Source: Candidatus Methanofastidiosum methylothiophilum (GTDB taxonomy: Archaea; Methanobacteriota_B; Thermococci; Methanofastidiosales; Methanofastidiosaceae). Taken from it: DNA of 7,907 nt. Shown in pieces: positions 1 through 7,649 of this stretch (position 1 is the first letter of the stretch; each line of letters opens with the position of its first letter). The stretch is from positions 1 to 7,907 of the forward strand of contig LNGD01000076.1 in assembly GCA_001587675.1 (NCBI GenBank), given 5' to 3'. The notes under the pieces were generated by a model. It saw nothing but the letters and a program-made list of their open reading frames with translations, had not been told where the DNA came from and made no database searches. The translations under genes and the position numbers were made by a program.

Positions 1-277
1 TGTCCTTGTACGGGCGTTTATCCGGGCTGAAGCGGAGGTCCCGATAGATTCGCATGATCGATCCGGATCCGTTCCGTTGGGTTCCGTACCTGATGTCGGG
101 GAAGATCTCCTCGAGCCGTGGTCCGAGCGCTGAAACGAACGCGGCGGCAGGATCAAGTACGCACTTTTCATATCGGTTCCGGTTTTCCTGGAACCATCTC
201 CTGTCGTTATGCACGGCTATTTCCGAAAAGAAGGTCCGGGCGTTTCGCCCAAATCCTTTGAAATCAGGCGTTTTCAT
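1..277 (-). CDS. DUF2461 (TIGR02453) family protein, N-terminal part
   Basis: The first 92 codons of a protein that continues past the left edge. It begins MKTPDFKGFGRNARTFFSEI and carries the marks of the DUF2461 family: the early segment HNDRRWFQENRNRYE (about residues 25-39), an LGPRLEEIFPDIRYG-like helix, then MRIYRDLRFSPDKRPYKD at the window edge. Proteins of this family are usually a little over 200 residues, so more than half is outside the window. The ATG at 277 is chosen because AGAGG lies about 9 nt upstream and the family match begins near this residue. It lies 27 nt after the stop of the alkyltransferase-like gene on the same strand, so the two are probably cotranscribed. The family has no settled biochemical function and I assign none. 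No frameshift is visible in the part present. Confidence 0.85.
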   Translation of the reverse strand, partial: MKTPDFKGFGRNARTFFSEIAVHNDRRWFQENRNRYEKCVLDPAAAFVSALGPRLEEIFPDIRYGTQRNGSGSIMRIYRDLRFSPDKRPYKD

Positions 278-304
278 GGCATATACCTCTTTCGATCCCG
301 GTCC

Positions 305-631
305 TCACTCGTCGGCCGGCTCCTCGCGTGGAATGTACCCGTACTCCTCCAGGTCGATCTCCCCGTTCTCCGATACTTTTACTCCTTCACGGAGCAGAAG
401 CCCGCGCTGGATCTCGAATCCGTAACCGGGCTTCAGGGAGATCCGCCCCGCTCCGCCGACGATCCGGTGCCAAGGCAGTTCCATGGTTTCGCTCATCGAA
501 TGGAGGATGCGGGCCACCTGGCGCGCTGAATGGGGGCTTCCCACGGCCGCGGCGATTCCGCCATACGAGCAGACCTTGCCAGCGGGAATGGCTCGTATGA
601 GGGAAACCACTCGTTTGGTGAATTCCTGCAT
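305..631 (-). CDS. Alkyltransferase-like protein (ATL), MGMT/Ogt-fold DNA-damage recognition protein
   Basis: A 108-residue protein matching the DNA-binding domain of O6-alkylguanine-DNA alkyltransferases over its whole length. Family features in order: AIPAGKVCSYGGIA (residues 14-27, with Tyr23 in the place of the base-flipping Tyr), GSPHSARQVA (31-40, with Arg37 as the arginine-finger position of the helix-turn-helix), and ELPWHRIV (51-58). In true alkyltransferases the last motif is PCHR; here Trp54 replaces the acceptor Cys, so the protein should not transfer alkyl groups. Known ATL proteins bind O6-alkylguanine and flag it for nucleotide excision repair, and that is the inferred role. 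The length is normal for single-domain ATLs. The ATG at 631 is preferred over an in-frame ATG at 655 because GGGGAGG lies 6 nt upstream and the family match starts here. The DUF2461 gene follows 27 nt downstream. Confidence 0.92.
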   Translation of the reverse strand: MQEFTKRVVSLIRAIPAGKVCSYGGIAAAVGSPHSARQVARILHSMSETMELPWHRIVGGAGRISLKPGYGFEIQRGLLLREGVKVSENGEIDLEEYGYIPREEPADE

Positions 632-637
632 GAATAA

Positions 638-644
638 CCTCCCC
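638..644 (-). promoter_or_regulatory. Ribosome binding site of the ATL gene
   Basis: On the minus strand GGGGAGG lies 6 nt before the ATG at 631. It decides between this start and the in-frame ATG at 655, which would add eight residues without family similarity and would place this site inside the coding region. Confidence 0.75.
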
Positions 645-671
645 GGAATCAGCATCCCTATAAACGGGCTT

Positions 672-1475
672 TCACGGATGCGCCGATTCCGCTAGAACGA
701 CGGCGGCTGTTTCCAGTATGAGGTCGCGCTTTCGAAACAGATCCTCGATACTGCGCCAAACTTCGATGTCGGGATGGACCCCCGAACGGCCCGATTGGCT
801 CTGACGGCTACCGCGGCTGTCGCTGCTGCGGCGACCAGCTCTATTCCTGTGTTCGGTAGTTTTTCCAGCTCTTCGTACTCGGTGCAGAGTGCTTCTCCTC
901 CGATATCGGTTCCTATTATGACTCCCCTTCCGCTGTCCTGCAACAGCGGGTACACCTGTGTGGCATTCAACCCTGGATATCCGCATGTTCCCGATGGAAA
1001 GTGTTGGAACGGCTTGTCGAGGAGGTCCCAGAGGAGGTGTGGGCCTCTCAATATGGATCGACTCCAGAGTTTTCCGTAGATCGACGATGAGCCGGACATA
1101 CTCCTCTTCCTCGCTTCTGGCGAAAATTGCGTCGATTCTGGGGAAGAGCAGGCGATTCGCATCGTAATACTCGAAGTTCCGTATACGAAAGGAGCATGTA
1201 TCCCTTTCCGGGATACAAGTCCACCAAGAAGCGTGGAATAGTTTTTCGCTGTTCATGTTTGACGCATGTATCTCGCTAAGGGTCGTTGAGGGGACGATGG
1301 CGTGAAGGATTTCTCCTTGGAGCCGCCTCGGATAGTTCACCGCGAAATCCGCGGTGAATCGGTTCAAATCATCCTGTGAGATATTCTGGGTTCGATGCCT
1401 TCGATCCAGCGCTGGCTGTGGATTACGGCGGATGAGTTTCGGGACGACGAGAAAGATGATCCGCCCCCAATACAC
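672..1475 (-). pseudogene. Unrecognised protein-coding remnant with two frame changes
   Basis: One frame stays open for 267 codons, but protein-like sequence does not stay in it. From about 1400 down to 1045 this frame reads plausibly, for example YYDANRLLFPRIDAIFARS and EEEEYVRLIVDLRKTLESI. Near 1030-1045 the sense passes to another frame, with LNATQVYPLLQDSGRGVIIG, TDIGGEALCTEYEELEKL and an Ala/Val-rich stretch. Near 770-790 it returns to the first frame and ends HPDIEVWRSIEDLFRKR...VVLAESAHP with TGA at 672-674. In the first frame the middle part becomes an Arg/Ser-rich string typical of a wrong frame. The only upstream start is a GTG at 1475 without a visible ribosome site. I do not recognise the family. 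The stop is 40 nt before the ATL start on the same strand, so the intact gene may once have led that operon. It may instead be a real gene with sequencing indels. Confidence 0.45.
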
Positions 1476-1526
1476 GGATAGAACGTATGCGAGGGTACGT
1501 TGAGTGTCTTCGATCCGGAATCACCC

Positions 1527-2745
1527 TCATGTCCTTTCGCCGATCTCCCCCCATCGCTGCAGTTTCGCTTCCAGGGTTTTCCTGTGTTCCCAGGCGGTTC
1601 GCTTCTCGGGCGGCGCGCTCTTTTCCCGAGGCCGTGAGTTATCCGCCTCCATTCTCGTTCGCCGCCTCTTCACATACCTCCGTTTCGTCATAAGTATCCG
1701 CAGGTCCGGTGTAATCCCGGATTCTCCCCTTCCGGTCGAACACGATGAGCCGATCGGTGACGTTTCGAGCAACGCCCTGTCATGCGAAACCATGAGGACG
1801 CAGCCGCTGAAATCGAGGAGATAGGATTCCAGCGCGCGGATGGTGTCGATGTCGAGATCGCTTGTCGGTTCGTCGAGGAGGAGACAATTGGGGCTGTGGC
1901 GAGCAGGCGGATCAGATGGAGCCTGTGGAACTCCCCGCCCGAGAGGCTGGAGAGGGGAGTGGAGAACATCGTACGCGGGAACAGGAAGCGCTCCAAAAAT
2001 CGCTCAGCCCCAAGGACAGTACCGTCATACAGCCGGATGCGCTCATCGGCCTCGCGAATGAAATTCAGGACCTTCACGGATCCATCGATAAGGCCGCCGG
2101 TCTGATCGAAAAAGGCCATGACAACGGTTTCGCTTCGGTGGATGGATCCCGAGTCCGGGGGCTCTCTCCCGCGGTCTCCTTCCTCTTGGGGTCTAGGAGT
2201 TCCACGATCCGAGTCTTTCTTCGCTTGTCCTTTCCGGTTCGCGTCTTGGGCCCCCGCTTGAGCCATTCCAGCTCTCTGCGGAGCGCGGAATTCCGTCTGT
2301 TTCCCGAGCTCTGCGCTGCGTCCTCCCTGTCTGCCCTGCGGGACAGATAATCTGCGCAGGTTCCCGGATACTTCAGGATTCTTCCATCAAAAAGCTCCAT
2401 GATGGACGTACAAACCGCGTCTAGAAAGCGTCTGTCATGCGTGACGAGGATGAATCCGGCAGCGCCGTGCTTCAGCTTCCGTTCGAGCCATACAGTCGCG
2501 CCGATGTCGAGGTGATTGGTGGGCTCGTCGAGGAGCAGGAGGTTGTCTCCCCCTGTGGAGCGGGCCCTGGCAATGGCCGCTTTCTTGACCACACCATCTG
2601 AAAAACCGCCCATCGGAGCGTTCGGTCCGGGAAGGTCGAGCTCGAGGCAGTGGGATTCAAAGGTATGTTTCAGGGCGAATCCATTTTCCCGTTCCATCTC
2701 CGCGGTGAGTTCGGCCTGCCGCTCGGAGGAGGAGATCCCGCACTG
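1527..2745 (-). pseudogene. Uup-like ABC-F ATPase remnant, both Walker A segments missing
   Basis: A decayed tandem ATPase of the ABC-F family (soluble, ribosome-associated translation factors). In minus-strand order: SERQAELTAEMERENGF from the first domain; FSDGVVKKAAIARA, a damaged LSGG signature; an intact Walker B, LLLLDEPTNHLDI (near 2510-2550); the H-loop segment ILVTHDRRFLDAV; and a linker ELEWLKRGPKTRTGKDKRRK typical of Uup. Within less than 30 bp near 2155-2180 the reading jumps from the linker (VELLDPKRKE) to PPDSGSIHRSETVVMAFFDQT, a segment that follows Walker A in the second domain. A frame change near 1887 leads from SSLSGGEFHRLHLIRLLATAP to NCLLLDEPTSDLDIDTIRA and VLMVSHDRALLE; another near 1762 leads to VTDRLIVFDRKGRIRDYTG, stopping at 1639-1641. 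A charged tail in a further frame reaches 1527. At the 5' end the similarity stops near 2730, where alcohol dehydrogenase sequence starts on the other strand. Family is confident; loss of function is a strong inference. Confidence 0.88.
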
Positions 2746-3070
2746 TTTCGTAGTTCGCCATACTGACCGATACAAAACGGAGGAACAAGGTCGTGTTTAT
2801 AGGGGAAACCCTGCTTCCGGATATCTCCCCTATTGATTCGGAGACCGCAATGACAATGGACCTCCCTCTTTCCTCAGCCACCATCCTGGAAGCCCTCACC
2901 CATTCGTTCGAGACGTATGTATCCACCGCCACCTCCCCCCCCTACAAATACTCACGCGGTTGAAGCGGTGAGGCTTATAGTCAAGTATTTTGAGACTTGT
3001 TCTTGCGGATCCGGAAAACCTTCTGGCAAGAAGCAGGTTGGCCAGGGCGAGCATGGAAGCCGGGGCACGG
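2745..3070 (+). pseudogene. Iron-containing alcohol dehydrogenase fragment (PF00465-like)
   Basis: An internal piece of a group III (iron-dependent) alcohol dehydrogenase, spread over three frames. From 2754 it reads FAILTDTKRRNKVVFIGETL, then LPDISPIDSETAMTM and SATILEALTHSFETYVSTAT, matching the family's 'FAVITD...LLPD..ID..LT....P...ATGMDALTHAIEAYVS' region. A frame change near 2950 gives NTHAVEAVRLIVKYFE, and another near 2990 gives LVLADPENLLARSRLARASMEAG, the helices that follow in this family. The iron-binding pattern is normally D-A-L-T-H; here it is E-A-L-T-H, so one ligand Asp is replaced by Glu. The remaining ligand histidines and the whole C-terminal domain are absent, as is the N-terminal NAD-binding half. 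A stop (TAG 2751-2753) lies directly before the first recognisable residue. It sits head to head with the truncated ABC-F gene. It cannot encode a working enzyme. Confidence 0.8.
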
Positions 3071-3076
3071 TATGTG

Positions 3077-3956
3077 TCTCTTCTGGAGAAGGCTGATCTC
3101 GCTATTATACGGAAGGATCCGTTTTCATCCGTAATCGGACATGGAAAGGATCGAATCAAGAGCGGTTATCGAAAGGAGCAGGTCCCCCCGGCTTGATGAA
3201 AAGGAGATAGCGCCCTTTCCCGAACGGGCGCTTTAAGACCCCTGCCTCCTGACGAATCCGTGAAAGCGTTCAAGGAATGATCTGAGGAGGCTCTATAAAG
3301 ACACCTTTGCCTGATGATAATGATCCGATATATACATCGCTTATTGGTTTGGGGACCTCCTCCATCAGGTAAAATTCCTTTCCGGGATTGAAACGGTTCA
3401 AGGCGCTTCTTGATCAGATTGAAGACGGCATTATTCTCGCGACCCACCCTGACGGTATACTCATCGATATTGCAGACCAATACGGTTACCAATGACTTTT
3501 TTACCGAAGAAGGCCACGCGTACCAGGTTTTCATCATCCATGAAGTGACGGAAAGGGTGTAGATGCTTCGAACGATTGAGGAATCGTTGCGGGAGAAGGA
3601 GGTTCTCATCAGGGAACTCTATCGCCGTGTGAAAAACAAACTCCAGATGATAACAAGCTTTCTCAATCTTCAGAAAAGCATGTCCAGGGAGGTCGATTTC
3701 GAACTTCCTCCAGCATGTATTTGCGGAAGGAAAGGCCGGTACCATAATGATATCCGCAAAGACCACGGAACGGGATTTTTCTCTGGATTTCTGCAACGAC
3801 GGGAAACAGTTCCCAAAGGACTTTTCGCCATGGAAGAGCGAAGCCCTTGGAATGCTCCTGAAAACATCCCTTGCGGCGCAGATGGGAGCTAACCTGGAAT
3901 TTGACGGGCGGAAGGAGGCCTTTCTCCGGCTTGTCACTCCGAAAGCCGCAAGATAA
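3077..3956 (+). pseudogene. PAS/HisKA_2 sensor histidine kinase remnant
   Basis: A decayed soluble sensor kinase. A possible first PAS piece (3077-3196) reads LLEKADLAIIRKDPFSSVIG and ends in TGA soon after GYRKEQ. A second PAS piece reads RFKALLDQIEDGIILATHPD, stops at about 3492, and resumes in another frame as HAYQVFIIHEVTERV, the usual end of a PAS domain; the core between is missing. A TAG at 3560-3562 follows. In the same frame comes SLREKEVLIRELYRRVKNKL and QMITSFLNLQ, which is the HisKA_2 phosphoacceptor region ('REIHHRVKNNLQ'), but the phosphoacceptor His is replaced (LYRRVKN). From 3702 another frame gives NFLQHVFAEGKAGTI (part of an N box), NDGKQFPKDF (a changed 'DNGVGFP' G1 box) and SEALGMLLKTSLAAQMGANL, ending TPKAAR with TAA at 3954-3956. 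About 70-80 residues between the two kinase modules are absent. The second half is a firm call; the first PAS piece is tentative. Confidence 0.82.
3209..3232 (+). terminator. Possible weak intrinsic terminator or stem-loop
   Basis: AGCGCCC (3209-3215) and GGGCGCT (3226-3232) form a perfect 7-bp GC-rich stem with a 10-nt loop, followed on the plus strand by only a short T run. It lies after the stop that ends the first PAS-like piece and outside any recognisable domain, so it may be the old terminator of a gene since lost. The T-tract is too short to be sure. It could also be a chance palindrome. Confidence 0.35.
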
Positions 3957-3991
3957 AAAACCCGCGGTTCCGGATTTCCCGAAGCCGCGGG
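3955..3991 (-). terminator. Intrinsic terminator of the pyruvate oxidoreductase gene
   Basis: On the minus strand, 24 nt after the stop codon, CCCGCGG (3991-3985) pairs with CCGCGGG (3967-3961). An inner stem extends it to about 12-13 bp with one mismatch around a small A-rich loop, and a run of six U (3960-3955) follows directly. There is no T-run on the other side, so it works in one direction. The stop codon of the convergent histidine kinase remnant (3954-3956) overlaps the U-tract. Confidence 0.9.
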
Positions 3992-4015
3992 TCGGTAATA
4001 CGCTTACGTTATACC

Positions 4016-7000
4016 TTAGAAAGGCCTGTCGGCCAAATACTTGTACGCGGCCCACTGATTCTTCACGAAGGACCTCATGTTCTCCAGTAGCACGGCGGCT
4101 CGTTCCGGATTCTGCTGCTTCAGGGAGCGGTACCTGATCTCGTTGTACATGTAGTCCGCCACATCGATCGAAGGTTCCTTGGAGTCGAGGACAAATGGGT
4201 TCTTTCCCTCGGCCTTAAGGGTAGGATTGTATCGGTAGAGGGGCCAGGCGCCTGAGTTGACCGCCATCTTCTGCTGGTCCATGCCCTTGGTCATGTTGAT
4301 GCCCTGGTTGATGCAGTGGCTGTATGCGATGATGATCGAGGGTCCGTCGTATGCCTCGGCTTCCAGGAAGGCCTTGAGGGTCTGCTGTCTGTTGTAGCCC
4401 ATGGCCACTTTGGCCACGTACACGTACCCGTAGCTCATGGCCATCATTCCCAGGTCTTTCTTGGCGATGGCCTTGCCGGAGGCGGCGAACTTGGCTATCG
4501 CCCCGATGGGCGTCGCCTTGGACATCTGCCCGCCGGTGTTCGAGTAGACCTCGGTGTCGAGCACGAGGACATTGACGTTCCTCCCTGAAGCCAGGACATG
4601 GTCCAAGCCGCCGTATCCGATGTCGTAGGCCCAGCCGTCGCCTCCGAAGATCCATACGGAGCGCCTGATCAGGTAGTCGGCTACGGAGGCCAGCTCCCTC
4701 GCATCCGCGGATCTCGAGGACGCGCACTGTTTCTTGAGTTCGCCGACCCATTCACGCTGGTTCTCGATCTCCGCCTGCTCGTTCTGCGGGTTGGCCTTCA
4801 CCTTCTCGAGAAGCTCCTTCTTCACTCCGGAATCGCCCGCAGCTAGAAGCCTTTCCGTCAGCTCCCTTGCGTACTCGCCGAGCTTATCGGCGGTGAGACG
4901 CATCCCGAAACCGAATTCCGCCGCGTCCTCGAAGAGGGAGTTGGACCACGCGGGCCCTCTGCCGTCCGGACGAGTCGAATAGGGGGTGGTTGGGAGGTTC
5001 CCGCCGTAGATCGACGAACAGCCTGTGGCGTTGGCGATCACGGCGCGGTCTCCGAAGAGCTGGGACATGAGCTTGACATACGGGGTTTCTCCGCAGCCGG
5101 CGCACGCGCCCGAGAACTCGAAGAGGGGCTGGAGCAGCTGGGCTCCCTTGAGGGTGTTTCGTTTGATGAGGGATGGATCGGTATTGGGAAGACCGAGGAA
5201 GAACTTCCAGTTCTCCTTTTCCTGCTCCCGAAGGGGCGGCTGGGGTTCCAGATTGATCGCTTTACGGTCGGTTTTCTCTCCGTTCACCTTCTTATACGCG
5301 GGGCAGATGTTGACGCATGCGCCGCAGCCCGTGCAGTCTTCCGGGGCGATCTGGATGGTGCACACCTTACCCTCGAACTCCTTACCCTTCGCGCCCGTGC
5401 TCTTGAAGGTCTTCGGCGCGTTGGCGAGGAGGGCTGGCTCGTAGATCTTCATCCTGATGACCGCGTGCGGGCAGACAGCGGAGCAGTCGCCGCATTGGAT
5501 GCAGGTCTCCGGATCCCAGACGGGGATGTTTTCCGCTATGTTGCGCCGCTCCCATTTCGTCGTGCCCGAAGGATAGGTTCCGTCGTTGGGCAGTTTGGAA
5601 ACCGGTATCTTCTCGCCCCGGTTGGCAATGATCTCCCCAAGGACCTCCCGCACGAATTTCGGTGCCTCCGCAGGCACGGGAGCGGTCATGTGCAGATTGC
5701 CTTTGGTCTGTTTCGGATAGTCCACCATCTGGATCTTGTCCTTGGCGGCACGGACGGCTTTGAGATTCATGTCGACAATGTCTCCGCCCTTCTTGCCGTA
5801 GGTATCGTGGATCGATTTCTCGATCAATTCGATCGCCTGCTTCTCCGGGAGAACGCCGGAGATAAGAAAGAAAGCGGTTTGCATAATGATGTTGATCCTG
5901 TTGCCCAGGCCGATTTCATCGGCGATTTTCAGCGCGTCGATGCAGTAGAACTTGATCTTCTTGTCGATGATCTGCCGCTGGACCTCGACGGGGATGTTCT
6001 CCCATACCGAGTCCTTGTCGAAGGGGGAGGCGAGGAGGAACACGGCTCCTTCCTCCGCTTTACCCAGCATGTCCACCTTCTCCAGGAAGCTGAACTTGTG
6101 GCACGCGACGAAGTTTGCCCTCTCGACCAGGTATGGGCTTCTGATTGGGCTCTTCCCAAAGCGGAGGTGGGAAACGGTTACGGTGCCGGCTTTCTTGGAG
6201 TCGTAGTAGTAGTAGCCCTGGGCGTAGTTGTCGGTGGCTTCGCCGATGATTTTCACCGAGTTTTTATTGGCACCCACCGTTCCGTCGGAACCGAGGCCGA
6301 AGAAGAGAGCCCTGGTGGTATCGGGACGTTCGATGCCGAAGGATGAATCGAAGGGTATGCTGGTTCCGGAAAGATCGTCCTGGATACCTACGGTGAAGTG
6401 GTTTTTCGGTTTTGACGCGGAAAGATTGTCGAGGACAGCCTTGCACATGGCCGGTGTGAATTCCGCCGAGCCCAGCCCATAGCGGCCGCCGAGCACGCGC
6501 GGCATCGCCGCGAACGGAGCGGTTCCGGAGGCGAAGGCTTCCGTCAACGCGGTGCATACGTCCTGGTACATCGGTTCACCGAGCGCGCCAGGTTCCTTGG
6601 TCCGATCCAGAACGGCGATCGATTTGACTGTCTTCGGCAGCGCCTTCACCATCGCTGCGCCGTCGAAGGGACGGTACAGGCGCACCTTGAGGACGCCGAC
6701 CCTTTCTCCCTTGGCGGCAAGAAAGGAGGCCGTCTCTTCCATAGTCTCGGCGCCGCTTCCCATGATGACCACGACCCGTTCGGCGTCTTTTGCCCCGGCA
6801 TAGTCGAAGAGGTGGTAGGTCCTGCCGGTGAGGGAGGCGAATCTGTCCATCATCTCCTGGACGATAGCGGGGGTCGCCGCGTAGAATGTATTCACCGTTT
6901 CCTTTCCGGCGAAGAACACGTCGGGATTCTGGCTCGTTCCCCTGATTACAGGTCTTTCCGGGCTGAGTCCTCGGTTCCTATGTTCGTGAATGAGAGTCTG

Positions 7001-7591
7001 GTCCAGAAATTTTCTCATGGTGTCGAAATCGAGTTCCTCGACCTTGTTCTCCTCGTGCGAAACCCGGAAACCGTCGAAGAAGTGGAGGAACGGGACGCGC
7101 GCTTTAAGGGTTGCCCCCTGGGCGATCAGCGCGAAATCCATGACCTCCTGGACCGAGTTCGACGACAGGAGTGCGAAACCGGTGGACCGTGCCGCCATGA
7201 CATCGGAGTGGTCACCGAAGATCGATAGGGCGTGGGTCGCGATGGCTCTGGCCGCGATGTGGAAAACGGTTGACGTCAGCTCGCCGGCGATCTTGAACAT
7301 GTTCGGGATCATCAGGAGCAGTCCTTGGGATGCGGTGAACGTCGTCGTCAATGCTCCGGTCGTAAGCGCCCCGTGGACGGCGCCGGACGCCCCCCCCTCG
7401 GATTGCAGTTCGACAACCTGGGGAACCGTGCCCCAGATGTTCTTTTTCCCCTTCGCTGAAAACGCGTCAGCTATTTCCCCCATATTGGAAGAAGGGGTGA
7501 TGGGATAGATGGCGATCACCTCGTTTGTGGCGTGGGCCACATAGGCGGCCGCCGAGTTCCCGTCGATCGTAACTAAATTTTTCTTGGCCAT
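4016..7591 (-). CDS. nifJ: Pyruvate:ferredoxin (flavodoxin) oxidoreductase, single-chain type
   Basis: This 1191-residue cytoplasmic enzyme converts pyruvate and CoA to acetyl-CoA and CO2 and passes two electrons to ferredoxin or flavodoxin; it is central to fermentation in anaerobes. The length is that of the homodimeric enzyme. N-terminal pyrimidine-binding domain: YPITPSS at 29-35, then QSEGGASGAVHGAL and GDHSDVMAARSTGFA. A transketolase C-like domain has TKEPGALGEP (331-340). The 2[4Fe-4S] ferredoxin domain has Cys697, 700, 703 and 707, and Cys753, 756, 759 and 763. The proximal cluster ligands are Cys830 and 833 (GACAGCGE), Cys858 (ATGCSS) and Cys1093 (SHCINQG). The thiamine diphosphate motif is GDGWAYDIGYGG (984-995) with Asn1018 in EVYSNTGG. 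No expected residue is missing. The start ATG at 7591 is preceded by AAGGAAAGGAA. It has its own promoter and terminator, so it is probably monocistronic. A biosynthetic direction (CO2 fixation) or a nitrogen-fixation link cannot be told from sequence. Confidence 0.97.
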   Translation of the reverse strand: MAKKNLVTIDGNSAAAYVAHATNEVIAIYPITPSSNMGEIADAFSAKGKKNIWGTVPQVVELQSEGGASGAVHGALTTGALTTTFTASQGLLLMIPNMFKIAGELTSTVFHIAARAIATHALSIFGDHSDVMAARSTGFALLSSNSVQEVMDFALIAQGATLKARVPFLHFFDGFRVSHEENKVEELDFDTMRKFLDQTLIHEHRNRGLSPERPVIRGTSQNPDVFFAGKETVNTFYAATPAIVQEMMDRFASLTGRTYHLFDYAGAKDAERVVVIMGSGAETMEETASFLAAKGERVGVLKVRLYRPFDGAAMVKALPKTVKSIAVLDRTKEPGALGEPMYQDVCTALTEAFASGTAPFAAMPRVLGGRYGLGSAEFTPAMCKAVLDNLSASKPKNHFTVGIQDDLSGTSIPFDSSFGIERPDTTRALFFGLGSDGTVGANKNSVKIIGEATDNYAQGYYYYDSKKAGTVTVSHLRFGKSPIRSPYLVERANFVACHKFSFLEKVDMLGKAEEGAVFLLASPFDKDSVWENIPVEVQRQIIDKKIKFYCIDALKIADEIGLGNRINIIMQTAFFLISGVLPEKQAIELIEKSIHDTYGKKGGDIVDMNLKAVRAAKDKIQMVDYPKQTKGNLHMTAPVPAEAPKFVREVLGEIIANRGEKIPVSKLPNDGTYPSGTTKWERRNIAENIPVWDPETCIQCGDCSAVCPHAVIRMKIYEPALLANAPKTFKSTGAKGKEFEGKVCTIQIAPEDCTGCGACVNICPAYKKVNGEKTDRKAINLEPQPPLREQEKENWKFFLGLPNTDPSLIKRNTLKGAQLLQPLFEFSGACAGCGETPYVKLMSQLFGDRAVIANATGCSSIYGGNLPTTPYSTRPDGRGPAWSNSLFEDAAEFGFGMRLTADKLGEYARELTERLLAAGDSGVKKELLEKVKANPQNEQAEIENQREWVGELKKQCASSRSADARELASVADYLIRRSVWIFGGDGWAYDIGYGGLDHVLASGRNVNVLVLDTEVYSNTGGQMSKATPIGAIAKFAASGKAIAKKDLGMMAMSYGYVYVAKVAMGYNRQQTLKAFLEAEAYDGPSIIIAYSHCINQGINMTKGMDQQKMAVNSGAWPLYRYNPTLKAEGKNPFVLDSKEPSIDVADYMYNEIRYRSLKQQNPERAAVLLENMRSFVKNQWAAYKYLADRPF

Positions 7592-7602
7592 TTCCTTTCC
7601 TT
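7592..7602 (-). promoter_or_regulatory. Purine-rich ribosome binding site of nifJ
   Basis: AAGGAAAGGAA directly precedes the ATG on the minus strand. It holds two AAGGA units; the distal one is at better spacing. It supports the ATG at 7591, where the family similarity also begins (KNLVTIDGNSAAAYVA). Confidence 0.7.
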
Positions 7603-7649
7603 ATATAGATGGTTTTCAGTGCGCCAACTGTATTGTTTCTGATGCGGGT

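Noticed and set aside
774..1079. Plus-strand open frame of 101 codons with an Ala/Ser-rich start
   Set aside because: It is opposite the Ala/Val-rich stretch of the minus-strand remnant and resembles a frame shadow; no ribosome site or family is visible.
2736..2932. Minus-strand reading MANYETVRDLLL as the ABC-F N-terminal part
   Set aside because: It looked like the segment after Walker A, but the plus strand of the same bases carries a clear iron alcohol dehydrogenase sequence, so the minus reading is a shadow.
3166..3937. Several overlapping minus-strand open frames
   Set aside because: The plus strand there carries recognisable PAS, HisKA_2 and ATPase segments; the minus readings match nothing.
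5465..6346. A 293-codon plus-strand open frame inside nifJ
   Set aside because: It is antisense to an intact gene with full family motifs; its Asp/Val/Leu/Gly-rich composition is a mirror of the minus-strand codons and no ribosome site or known domain is visible.
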